From Alosa alosa (Eukaryota > Chordata > Actinopteri > Clupeiformes > Clupeidae): a stretch of DNA of 64,000 bases. Shown here piece after piece: positions 9,845 through 21,076 of this stretch. The translations under genes were made by a program, and so were the position numbers. Every line of letters begins with the position of its first letter. The first letter of the stretch is position 1. A model generated the notes under the pieces. The model was not told the origin of the DNA and ran no database searches. It was given only the letters and a program-made list of their open reading frames with translations. The stretch lies in NCBI RefSeq assembly GCF_017589495.1, contig NC_063195.1, positions 21,197,231 to 21,261,230 on the forward strand, in the 5' to 3' direction.

Positions 9845-10282
9845 CTTTAGTCATCCCGAGGGAAATTTTAATAATTTAAACAGTTTAGTTAGTTGGCTAG
9901 CTAGCTAGCAGCTGGCTGAGTTTGTGTAATTTCCTGAAGTGGAAAGAGATTTTGTTCAGGCCTTAATAGATATCCTTTGTTTGAAAATAAATCATTTCTA
10001 TTCTTTCCTCTTAATTCCATGTGTTGCAACTCTCACTGGTAACTTTATTAACTTATCCAGCAAACTATTACAAATTCACGACTGTAACAAAACACTGCAA
10101 CTCTCGCTTGCCCTCGAACTAGTCCATCTTCCTGTTTCCGCTTTGTCGCGCTCATCTGAAAAAAAATGAGTGGTGCGCTACCTCGCGCTACCTGGCTAAA
10201 ATCCTGGCGCGCCAGCAAGATTTACGTCATTTTGACGTCACGGTGTCGCGCTACCAATCGGGTGCGTCGAGTATGTAGAACG
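9497..10282. mobile_element. TIR element (MITE-like, 0.79 kb)
   Basis: The ends share an imperfect inverted repeat of about 33 bp. The left end contains CATACTCGACGCACCCGA at 9504-9521, and its reverse complement ends near 10276. A (TAGA)n run (9803-9842) followed by a LINE-tail-like GATACTTTAGTCATCCCGAG motif lies inside, so a retroelement 3' tail appears to have inserted into it. The family is not assigned. Confidence 0.55.
9803..9846. repeat. (TAGA)n microsatellite / LINE tail
   Basis: About ten tetranucleotide units followed by TACTTTAGTCATCCCGAGGG. This is the reverse-complement form of the GGGGATCAATAAAGTATCTA tail that recurs at 37176, 49270, 61118 and 61274. Confidence 0.85.
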
Positions 10283-10290
10283 CCTACTTA

Positions 10291-11300
10291 CGGTACCGAT
10301 CCACTTGCACGACACTTCATTTTGTCGTGTCGCATTCCACTCTAGTCCTATGGGTGACGTCAAGCGACTTTAACGCGCCCGCAAAGCATTCCGGGAAGGC
10401 AGCGCTGCATTTGAAAATATGTCGCGCGTCAAAAAGCTGGGCGAAGCCCATCTTTATGCAAATGAATCCGTTGAACGCGAAGCGACTCTCCAATGAAAGG
10501 ACGAGGTTGTAGGTCCTTTGTTCTACCACAACGGTGCATGTGAAACTTTGGTTCCGCTTACAAGACAAATAATGTTTTAACGATCTCTTCCACGACCACC
10601 TAGTAGTCCATAAAACAAACGAAACTAGGATTTGGATGAATATATTGACTGTTGGTGTTTCTGTCGTCACGGTACCGATCCACTTGCACGACACTTCATT
10701 TTGTCGTGTCGCATAGATGTCGCGCTGCCTCCCCACGTTCAGTCGTGTGTGGGCGTTTTGTTTAAAATGTCAGTTACCAGCTCATACTCTGTTTGTTTTA
10801 ATGTATCTTAAGTGTTTTTCCACAAATGGACCACAATTTTAAGCATGTACTTAACAGTATACAACACAGTAATAGCCTAAACAAACTATGCAAGCCATTT
10901 GGAAATCTTGTTTTATTTAAACTACTCAATGCAATCTCAAATCCTCACCAGAAACACCAACAGTCAATATATTCATCCAAATCCTAGTTTCGTTTGTTTT
11001 ATGGACTACTAGGTGGTCGTGGAAGAGATCGTTAAAACATTATTTGTTTACAGGCACCGTTGTGGTAGAACAAAGGACCTACAACCTCGTCCTTTCATTG
11101 GAGAGTCGCCTCGCGTTCAACGGATTCATTTGCATAAAGATGGGCTTCGTCCATCTTTTTGACGCACGACATATTTTCAAATGCAGCGCTGCCTTCCCGG
11201 AATGCTTTGCGGGCGCGTTAAAGTTGCTTGACGTCACCCATAGGACTAGAGTGGAATGCGACACGACAAAAAGAAGTGTCGTGCAAGTGGATCGGTACCG
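10291..11300. mobile_element. Foldback element with about 350-370-bp inverted arms
   Basis: Arms 10291-10663 and 10949-11300 are near-identical reverse complements, apart from a gap of about 19 nt in the right arm. They are separated by about 285 bp. Both ends carry CGGTACCGATCCACTTGCAC. A third, direct copy of this terminal block lies in the spacer at about 10669-10713, followed by its own hairpin-forming CACGACAC...GTGTCG. The mirrored reading frames in the two arms are by-products of the symmetry. Confidence 0.85.
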
Positions 11301-11304
11301 TGAC

Positions 11305-11405
11305 CATGGCCTAATTCTGTGATGTACTGCCTGTGAATCTGGAGAAAACCTTCATCTAGGCAGTACTGTGTGAAGTGAGGCAGAAGGCTCACACAGGTGG
11401 CAGGG
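11305..11405 (-). repeat. Exact 101-bp duplicate of a P2RX7_C-like exon segment
   Basis: Identical base for base, as far as I can see, to 11614-11714, which lies inside the P2RX7_C-like pseudogene exon. It starts within 5 bp of the right end of the foldback element. This suggests the duplication accompanied that element's insertion or a repair event. Confidence 0.85.
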
Positions 11406-11439
11406 AGATATTTTCAACACAACATTACAACATTATAGT

Positions 11440-11909
11440 TAGTTGATATAAATTCCAGAGATGTCCCTGAGGGTCAGGGAATTTATCCCTTATCCTACAC
11501 ACACAGCTTGGGATCACTCTTCTATTACCCTGTCCTAGAGACCCATGCTGCCAGAAAATGAAATGTCTGTAGGTAGCATATCTGAACTCTATTGTCATCA
11601 CCTGGCTCTCTTACATGGCCTAATTCTGTGATGTACTGCCTGTGAATCTGGAGAAAACCTTCATCTAGGCAGTACTGTGTGAAGTGAGGCAGAAGGCTCA
11701 CACAGGTGGCAGGGTTTTGTCCACAGCATTTTCTCTCCCGATCGGTTGGCATGTCTCTGCAGGGTGTACAAGTACACCAAGGCATCCCTGGCACAGGTGG
11801 GGGGACGACATGTCTGCACTGATGCATCAAACACCAGACCTGGCTGCCTCACTAGCAACTGTGTGGTGAGGTTCCTGTGCTCTTGCAGGCTCATTCCATC
11901 CACAAGTCT
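11440..11909 (-). pseudogene. P2RX7_C-like intracellular domain exon, frameshifted
   Basis: Read on the minus strand after a good acceptor (TTATTTCTTCAG, exon start 11909), this exon encodes pieces of the cysteine-rich domain named after the P2X7 receptor C terminus. Hallmarks visible in separate frames are CRDMPTDRERKCCGQ (about 11730-11775), HFTQYCLDEGFL (about 11650-11685), and WQHGSLGQGNRR with PSCVCRIRD (about 11460-11540). The order and spacing match the family, in which the motif binds zinc. At least two frame changes separate the pieces, so this copy is very probably non-functional. An upstream exon at 12465-12564 joins it in phase. Fish genomes carry many free-standing genes with this domain. 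Confidence 0.6.
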
Positions 11910-12464
11910 CTGAAGAAATAAGACACAAGAAATAAGATCAGATAGGCTTGTTTAGGTAGCAAAGTTAGATTATTAGCAGAATAGTAGTAATAGTACTCTG
12001 TGTCATTTTTCAAGTGTTCACACAAAATGATGAAGAATACTATGTGCATGGACAATGAAAAGGTGGAAATGTTGTTGTGTAACATTTTCTATAGACCATA
12101 ATGTAATCATATGTGTCGTGATTTCACTGGCAGACAACTCGCATCATGCAGTTGACTGGCAACAGCTAGAAATTGCTACATATAAATGGAGATACAAACA
12201 GGCAGGGAAGCTACACCAAGCGCGTAACTGAAACGTTCCGTTCACAACGTGTAAAATCAATTTTAAAAGAATGGTCTATTTCTTTTCTGGTGTAGTGGCA
12301 GCATACGCAACGCAAACGAACGTGCCTGGTGCAGCTTCCGAGCTAATTTCGGTGTCATTGACATTGATACTGTTCAGAGAAATATTAAAAACACAAACCT
12401 CCGTTGCTTCTCTCCTTTCTCATCTTTGGATAGTGTTACTTTTTCTTTGCCTAGCAGGTCTCAC

Positions 12465-12564
12465 CGATCCTCTGCCACCTGCTCTTGGCTTTTCTTTACC
12501 TTTCCCTCTTCCTTTACCTTTCCCTCGCACCTCCTTTGCATCGACTGATCTCTGACTCTGCTCA
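12465..12564 (-). pseudogene. Gly/Lys/Arg-rich exon upstream of the P2RX7_C-like exon
   Basis: Minus-strand exon candidate bounded by TTTTTCTCAG (acceptor ending 12565) and TCG/GTGAGA (donor GT at 12463-12464). In the frame that stays open it encodes GKGKGRGKGKEKPRAGGRG. It ends in phase 0, matching the phase of the exon beginning at 11909. A basic, low-complexity N-terminal exon before a P2RX7_C domain is a plausible layout. I did not find a start codon exon. Since the following exon is broken, I treat this as part of the same pseudogene. Confidence 0.4.
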
Positions 12565-12719
12565 CTGAGAAAAATAGTAGGCTACGCTGTAAACATGGCC
12601 TTTACACTATTAATCTCGCACATACAGAATAACGATAGCACTGATACTAACATTAGCATGCATTCGTTTGGGAACCTGATAGCTGATGCTAGCAATGAAA
12701 TAGTAACCTACCAAAATAA

Positions 12720-14345
12720 CGAAGGGACATTCCAGAATTAGAGGACATTTGGTGTCCCCCCCCTGATATTTCAAATACAGTCCAAAATAACAAAAATGTT
12801 CACATAACCTGCAAGTGAAACTGTCATAAAGCAAAACATAATAATCTGCTGGGGAAAAGTGGTTCCTTTACATGATTAAAAATACTGATTAGTTCTGGAA
12901 CACCCCTTAAAATGGGGTTTTTATCCTGTCCCCGGCTCCTGATGACCAACTTTTAAATCAAATTGAACAGCTAAAATAAGTCTTTAATATATTATCTTTT
13001 GCAGTATTTTGTGGATACGCATCTATTGTATCTGTAAAAAAGAATTGATTTGAATATAACATATTTTGAATACTATTTATTGTGCCATGAAGTTGTGTCC
13101 CCGAATGTGCACGCAACCCTGTTACCAATACCATTTTTGCCTGGCTAATAAAGGGTTAAAATATTATGTCATATTACAAACAAGAAATGACATCATCCAA
13201 TCATTTTCAAAAAACATGGGTAGACAAAAGGTGAGTGTCATCTTCCAATTTTAATATATTTTCAAACTTTTCTGGGATAATTGAGTACGTAAAGCTTAAC
13301 CACGCAACCCTGTTACTCATGTTTTCAGATTAATGTTGAATAATTTCACAAATTTTACAGCTAGCTTCTGTTCATAAGGTAAAATGCTATATTTTACAGC
13401 ATTAATTCATAAGGTAGATGCTATATTAGCATTAATTCGCAACCCTGTTACTCTAATTAAAGTAACATGTTTATTATCATAGTTATCAGGGTATTTTTTG
13501 TTAACTATGACATATTTATGATTAAATATGCTGAGTTAAATGATAAAAATGAATTTATTTGTATAATTAAACATTATTTACATATTTTAAATAAATTGCC
13601 AGATTGTCTTCTGTTAGTACAGCTTCATTGCAGCATAGTGTGCTAAAATACATGTTGAGATTCAATTACAGCTGAAAATAAACACATTTTGGTTAGATAT
13701 TTGTGATTATTTGCAATAGATAGGCCTAATATCAGAATTTGTAATGGATTTCTACAGATTTATGATGTTATGACTCAATTTGCAACCCTGTTACAAAAAC
13801 ATTTTTATTAAAACAAGGATAAATAATGGTAAGTAATTTTGCTATCACACAAAAAATTACATCAATAGTCCTTAGAACAGCTTATATGATTATATGCACA
13901 ATGTATCTGAGCATATTTTACAATAGATACTGGAATTATTAAAAACAACTGTATGTCACTGTTCAAATGGAAGATAATTAATTTGATAGTTAGTCTAATT
14001 AACATATATAATATATATTAACAATCTTACCTGAAATCATATGACTATTCAGTGTAAAATGACTTCCTTTATTGGATGAAAAAGGATTTACTGAAAAATA
14101 TTTAAAATTTTTACTTTTTTCATGCTATTTTGTATTTGTAACAGGGTTGCGTAACTACATGTACACAGCAAATAAAACATATGAGGTGGAAAAAGTACCG
14201 TTGATGCCTTAGCTTGACAAATCATATAATTTAGAAGTTTATGACCTATATTTCTTAAATATTCAACATAAAATGTTAAAATAGAAAATAATTATTTAAG
14301 AAGTGTAAATGCCAAAAAGTCCTCTAATTCTGGAATGTCCCCGAA
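12720..14345. mobile_element. AT-rich 1.6-kb TIR element with iterated 13-mers and CGAA TSD
   Basis: The ends at 12724-12746 and 14319-14341 are 23-bp perfect inverted repeats beginning GGGACATTCCAGAATTAGAG. They are flanked by a 4-bp direct duplication CGAA (12720-12723 and 14342-14345). Inside, the motif GCAACCCTGTTAC occurs at 13113-13125, 13304-13316, 13439-13451 and 13782-13794. It occurs once inverted at 14138-14150, close to the right end. The interior is strongly AT-rich with no credible protein. This looks like a non-autonomous DNA transposon. I cannot assign the superfamily; 4-bp duplications occur in several. Confidence 0.8.
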
Positions 14346-14639
14346 AACGTAAAACTATTATTCACTTTACATAGAGGTCATAACCAACATGTTTACTGGC
14401 TATATAACTAAATGCAACGTGTAATTGTTTTCTAAAGTATCACTGGAAGGAACACTGGACGAAGTCGTAGGCCTAGTACTGGAAGCTATGTTAACCTTGG
14501 CATGAAACGGCCACCGTAGGAGTTAAAATGCGCTCGGAATGGGAGGGGCTAGAAAGTAATATTCTGTTGGTTGTCATATAGAATTTCACCGCTAGATGGG
14601 AGAAGTTCTTACACAAGGTAGCTTTAACTAATAAAGCAT

Positions 14640-15152
14640 ATTTAAACACAGCATAAACTGATCAAAGTGCTGTACAGCGAATAACTAAAGTTAAAGACTA
14701 AGACAAATAATACAGAAAAACACATTAGACCAATAGTCATAAGAACATGAAAACATAAATAAAAGGAAACCTTCAATATCAGGGCACACAACAAAGACAT
14801 ACATATGATGAGCAGGAGTACAGGGTTAGGGAGCAAGGAAGGCCAGGGAGTAAAGGTGGGTTTTTAGCCTTGATTTGAAGGCAGAAATGGAGGTGTCAGA
14901 TCTAATATCCAGGGGGAGCTGGTTCCACAGACGTGGAGCGGCAACTGCAAAGGCTCTATCATCCCTCTGTTTGAGCCGTGAGCGGGGCACATGCATAAGC
15001 CCTTTGTCTGAGGATCTCAGGGACCTTTGAGCTGAGTAGGGCTGTACAAGGTCGGTGATGTAGGTTGGGGCCTGCCCATTAAGTGCCTTAAAAACAAATA
15101 ATAAAACTTTATACTGAATCCTAAAAACAACTGGGAGCCAGTGCAAGGAGGC
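14640..15152 (-). mobile_element. L2-type LINE, 3' part of the reverse-transcriptase ORF
   Basis: The minus strand encodes the C-terminal end of an L2-clade ORF2. HWLPV is followed by a block ending FKSRLKTHLYSLAF (14826-15146), then LINE 3' UTR. The reading frame continues on the other side of the Harbinger insertion at 18639-18960, so the two pieces are one interrupted LINE. Confidence 0.85.
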
Positions 15153-15439
15153 CTGGGGTGCGTTTCCCGTACAACTACGTAGGTTAGCTTTTTACTAACG
15201 TGGTACGATGCATCGTTCAACTAACCAACATGTAAGTTACGACTGTTTCCCAAAACCGTCGTACTTACATAGTACTTTGTTAGTTTGAACCATGTTGGTT
15301 TCAACCAACATAGTTCAGACTACAATGGTTGCAGATGTGTTCGGAGAATGTCGGGCTCTGTCGGTTAGAGCCGAATGCATGAAGTCACGTAAAAGTAATG
15401 AAATTTGACATTGCATGACGTTTCCTGGGCCCAGCAGTT

Positions 15440-15655
<216 letters not shown>

Positions 15656-16721
15656 TAATGATAATTTTAATAATAACGTCTATTGAACGTAGCCTACTAA
15701 TTAGCCTAATCAGTGAAGCATAAATCGCCAACCGAGCAAATGTGAACAAATAAGTTACACATTTAATGAAACACACCGAATAGCCTACATATAGGCTAAA
15801 TACTGGCCAATATTTTCATTTGTTGTAGCGTGACAAGGTGGCGTGAAAGGATAGACCTCTGCACTTTGGATCTTGTAGTCGTAGGTTCGAGCCTGGATAA
15901 TGATCATTTAACAATGGTGTTGGAATCTTGGATAGGCTCAATCACTAAATATTCCTATGATCGTTTAGAACCTGTAGTCCTAGTTTTAACTACTGATTGG
16001 AGACCATATGCTTACTAGCCTAGGCTTAGGATAGATGTATATTATGTTCTATGAAAATTGGCATGGTAAGATTAGATTCAACGTTATTGTCATTGTGCAG
16101 AGCACAAGTACAAATACAACCAAATACAGTTTGCATCTAACCAGAAGTGCCAAAAAGGCAGAAAAGTGCAATGTGATAAAGTATAGACAGGTGGTGCATA
16201 GACAGGACAAGACATATAGTGCAGTGTAGACAGTAGTATACAGTTGGTTTGCAGAAGGTGGTTTAGAGTAATATAAATGAAATATAAATATGTGCAGTAT
16301 CTTAGCAGTTACCTTACAGTAAGAGCAGAATAAATATGGATATGTAATATGAACAATGTTGAACAACATGTTGTTGTGTAAGTGCTTTGGGTTTCACTCT
16401 GTTCTAAAAGCGCTATACAAATGAATACTTTATTTTATGATTGCCCTTCATTTCACTGGAATATTTTCATGCCTTTATGCAGCATTTTTCCAATGTTGCC
16501 CTTGTTATGTGTTTTCATTGTGACACTGAAAACTGAACACTGTTACCACACACAAGTATTTCATGATATTTTAAATGCACAGATACAGTTTTTTTTACCA
16601 TTACTTTTCATCCAATTGTAGTTATGAAGTTGTGTGTTGAATCACAACCACAAAATGACAGTTCACATAGCACAAATGTTTCAATGTTCAAATGGTTGAA
16701 GGATCTACGCCAGCTGTACCA

Positions 16722-16758
<37 letters not shown>

Positions 16759-16924
16759 GTTACTGTAGGTGCTGCTCATGTTGTTGCCTTCTGCTGCTGA
16801 AATAGTAGAAAAGTCTATACTGTTGTTTTCAAATGCATGTCTATATTTCCTGAGTGCACTGACATTTCAAGACCTACTTTATTCCATCAACCCCCTATGA
16901 TAATACAAGCATGTCAACTGCTCC

Positions 16925-17225
16925 ATCTAGGAGCCCAACAGCGAGGCAGAGGCGCGGTACAACAACGCCCATAGCCGGACCTGCGTTGTTGTGGAGAGGG
17001 CCCTAGGCATGTGGAAAGGTGTGTGAGCAAATCCGCTGGTGGCCTGAAGCTCCATCCTGCAAAGGCGTGCAGTGTAGTTTTGGTGGCGGCGCTTCTGCAA
17101 CATGGCCCTTCAGGATCACATCCCACTGCCAGCTGATGAGGAGCTGTTAGTGGAGGAGGTGGCAGAGGTCATTCCAGTGGCTGCTCACACCTTCCTGCTG
17201 GCCTGGAAGCACACTGGGAATTAGT
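16925..17225 (+). pseudogene. Decayed PIF/Harbinger transposase fragment
   Basis: The plus strand reads RYNNAHSRTCVVVERALGMW, then after a break GLKLHPAKACSVV, then ADEELLVEEVAEV. The first block matches the C-terminal DDE region of HARBI1-type nucleases, where a (F/Y)N..HSRTR.VVER.(F/I)G..K motif carries the last catalytic acidic residue. Stops and frame changes separate the blocks, so no functional nuclease is encoded. Its position inside the TIR-bounded 15156-18635 element explains the origin of that element. Confidence 0.75.
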
Positions 17226-17375
17226 TGCACATATGTTTGGCCCCTAAACACCCAAACCCCACAATTCCCTGCCACATTTCCCTTTTTTTTGTTTTTTACA
17301 TTTCTTTTAGTTTGGTGGGGGTGAGGGGGTAAATGTACTTCACTTTCCCACCATCACTTTCTCCCCATGATCCCT

Positions 17376-17412
<37 letters not shown>

Positions 17413-18638
17413 CCTATGAGCCATGACATCAAAAATATACATACACAGATTGAAAGGTCACAAAGCAAAGGCATCTTACCATTTTTCTGCCTCCAATGAC
17501 AGGCCTACCCATACCTGGGCCATGAAGGACAAGTTAAATCAGTGAAAATCATGTCACATTTTGACACTGACCACAGCACTCTGCATGCTCACTTAAGTCC
17601 CAGAGGTCTTATGTTCAAAGTTCTCCAAGCGAGAGGCTACTCAACTTCACAGCAGCATTCTCCAATGTCACTGTACCAACATAATTCAGCTATGTGTTCA
17701 AATATCAAGATCATATAATAACTAAGAGTAGCCTAACTTATACACCCGCTAAACATAGCTTGTGATCAGACAAGATACAACACAAACCCCACAACACAGG
17801 CATACTCACCTCACACCCATCGACTCAGTCTTGAACCCCTGACCTCTCTCATGTAAAGCACACGCTACATCTCTGCCACAGCACAGTCACTTCACCACAT
17901 CATAATGGGCTGTAGAGTCCATAAACCGTTAGCTATGTGTATGATTAGCAGATGCTTCATCCAAACACACTTAACATACGACTACAATGTAACGTTATCC
18001 TTTTATAACAATTACAATGCTAGCCTCACATAACTACCGTTGGCATTCAAAAGCTTTATCACCAGATAACTTAACGGGTGTTCGAAAGAATCTGTGCTGA
18101 CACATTAGCATTAGGCTACATGTAAATTCACGAATAATAACAAAGATGATTGCGGTCACCATAACACTTCACCACAGGCCGCTCTGTTGTAGGCTAACTT
18201 CACAACACTTCACTTTCGACTGTACCACATAACGTTGTCCAGTAATGTGCAATTGTAGCCTCCAGCAATGCTATGGTATGGTATCCCACAGCAATGTTAT
18301 GGGATCGTTTTATGGCTACCTCTCATCCATCTGTCCTCTGCGTGTTCCGTCATCAGGGTTACGTCGTCTCCAGCAACTATGGTTCTTACTACATAGGCTA
18401 CTACAGGTTGAGAGGTGTAGCTGTAACTACACAACTTTACGATAGTGGTTGCGAACGTTAGTTGCTTCTATGGTTTTGGGAAACACTGACGCAGTGTCAC
18501 GATGCATCGTACTTTGTAAGTTCCACCACCATAGTTCACACTATCGTTTTGGGGAACAGTTGTGTCGTACTTACATAGTTGCAACCATGTTAGTTGCTAC
18601 CGTAGTTAGCAACGATGCTTTTGGGAAACGCACCCCAG

Positions 18639-18965
18639 AATGGGGGTGATATGTTCATGCCTCCTGGTGCCAGTTAGAACATGTGCAGCTGCATTTTGGA
18701 CCAGCTGCAAACGTCTAAGTGAGGATTAGGGGAGGCCAAGGTAGAGGCTAAAAATCCAGCCGTGATGTAATAATGCATGGATAACTTTTTCAAGGTCATT
18801 GTGAGACAGGAAAGATTTGAGGCGGGAGATTGTTCTGAGCTGATAAATATTTTTGACAACAGAGCTAATCTGTTTGTCAAAGCAGAGGTCGGAGTCGAGG
18901 ATGACACCCAGGTGTCTGGCATGGGGTTTGACAGATGGGGTGAGGTGACCTAAATTTTGCACTAC
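18639..18965 (-). mobile_element. L2-type LINE, upstream part of the same interrupted copy
   Basis: Minus-strand reverse-transcriptase fragment with HARHLGVILDS and KNIYQLRTISRLKSFLSHND. It is in frame with 14826-15150 once the Harbinger element is discounted. The LINE piece ends against an AT microsatellite at 18969. Confidence 0.8.
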
Positions 18966-20903
18966 ATCATTATATATATATATATATATATACATTAACT
19001 CCCTTCAAGTTGGTACTTAGAGATGCAACTTCACTTAAACTATACAACTACAGGATACTTTGGGAGTAGGGCATTTTTGATTCAATTTAATCCTGATGTG
19101 ACTGAGTGCCATCACTACGGTTGAGTATGCTCTCTGACTGCCATACCAATGGGCCTGGCTTTTTGGCGTTGCGGTCAAGCTGCACATTTAGTACCCCCGA
19201 GACCCCCGGGTTCACGACCGGGAGGGGTCACTGCTCTTTCCCTTCGATGCACTGACCATAATCTGAAAATCCCATGCGGTCAATTTGCTTCTTCTACCTT
19301 GACAACATATTGAGCCACAATAAATATTTAAGAGAAAAAATTAACATTATCATAAGAGAGTAACATTTAGCCATAATGCCTACCCAAGTTACCTTGCAAC
19401 ACTGGTGAGTGTTTAATAATACCGATTAATACCAAAAATGTGCAGTGTGGTTATTATTCTGTTTTTCTTTTTTTATTATTTAGTCTATAATATACTGTAA
19501 TATTGGTATTATAATATTGGCTAAATGACTTGACTTTAAACTGTTCATTTTAATGTTAATGTAATGTTTATTGATGTCATTCATTGTAAGTTGCTTTGGA
19601 CAAAAGTGTCGTCTGAGAACCATTGAACAATTCTGAACAAATCATCATGCCCATAGCGGAACTATATATTTTCAAAATTGTTTTCTCTTAAACTACGTGT
19701 CCTATCTAGATTGTTTCATATAAACATATTACAGTGAAAAGATCAAATGGTCAAGATCCAATTTAAACATTTGAAAAGCTTTGTGTAGTGTTTGGTGCAT
19801 GAGGATTTAGACGGCACAGCGCCACTCTGCCCCAATTCTGTCACTCAGCTGTGCGGCAGACTTGTTTGCCCTGTTTGCGTGTTTGCCCTCTCCAGCAGCT
19901 CACTGGAAACACATCACTGGAAAGCCCCACACTGTCAAATGTTGCTGAAGTGTTGTTCTTGTTCTTGTTCCAGTTCATTCCTTTAATCTGTAGCGATATC
20001 CCTATACACAATTTAGGGCAGTCTCATCCGCATACTTAAAATATGTGCGTGTGGGGGGACTGTAAATCAAGAGAATAATGCGGAAGATGGTACTCAAGAT
20101 TTACGTGAAAATGAAGACAATCTAAGAGATGAGGAACCAACCAATGGTGTCTGTGCAGCAACTGCTTGCCAATGACAACTGAGAACGAGAGTTTTTGTTG
20201 TAAAGAGCTCCAGGGTAGATCAAACTATCATAGTGTATGAAATAAAACGTAGGCTATTCGGTATAATTGATTTCATAATCATCTACCATTGTAATTTGCT
20301 TCATGAGAATATACAGTAAAACGCTATGCTTTGATATATTATATTTACAATTTCTGATGATTCATGAGATATTAAGGAATGAAGTAATACATAAATCATG
20401 AAATATTGAATTCATGATAATTCATGTACCCTTCATAAAGTGTTACCAGAAGTTATTTCAGTTCTGGTGTGACCCAGTGTTTAAAGTTTCACTGTCTTCT
20501 TGGGGATAATGAGCCCTCTCAAAAACAAACATATCCTGCTTCTGCAAGCGCAGCATTGTTGATGTCTTGCAACAAGATAATTATCGTATGACCTTTCCTC
20601 TATCTCATGTTCTTCATTCTCATCTCACAACTGCACTCTCATGTCTGCTCTGTATTTTGGGAAACACTTGTTCTGAGCTGATTCCAACCAGTTCACACTA
20701 TTTTTGGGGAACAGTTGTGCTAATCTTACATTGTTGCAAAGCATGTTAGTTGCTACCAGAGTTAGCAACGATGACACCCAGGTGGGGTGATATGCATGCC
20801 TGTTGCCAGTTAGAACATGTGCAGCTGCATTTTGGACCAGCTGCAAACATCTAAGTGAGGATTATGGGGTGGCCAAGGTGGCCTAAAAATTGCACTATGT
20901 AAT

Positions 20904-20904
20904 C

Positions 20905-20958
<54 letters not shown>

Positions 20959-20997
20959 GACACCCAGGTGTATATATATGGGGTATATATATATATC

Positions 20998-21071
<74 letters not shown>
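20904..21071. repeat. Long (AT)n microsatellite in array unit 2
   Basis: AT dinucleotides interrupted by ACACCCAGGTG (about 20960-20970) and a few other bases. The long YIYIY reading frames on both strands are artefacts of it. Confidence 0.95.

Positions 21072-21076
<5 letters not shown>

Larger units (their letters stand above)
9219..14627. mobile_element. Outer TIR pair bounding a nested cluster (tentative)
   Basis: TTAAAGCTACATTGTGTA at 9219-9236 and the reverse complement of a near copy ending at 14627 could be the two ends of one repeat element. In that case several elements and a gene fragment were inserted inside it. Alternatively these are ends of two separate truncated copies. No target-site duplication was found. 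Confidence 0.3.

Noticed and set aside
10317..10736. 139-aa minus-strand frame, mirrored by 11044-11322 plus strand
   Set aside because: Both are the same sequence read from the two arms of the foldback element. No domain and no splice context.
15829..15900. tRNA-like stretch with GGTTCGAGCC (box B)
   Set aside because: Box A and the stems are poor and no SINE body follows that I recognise, so it was not listed as an RNA gene or SINE.
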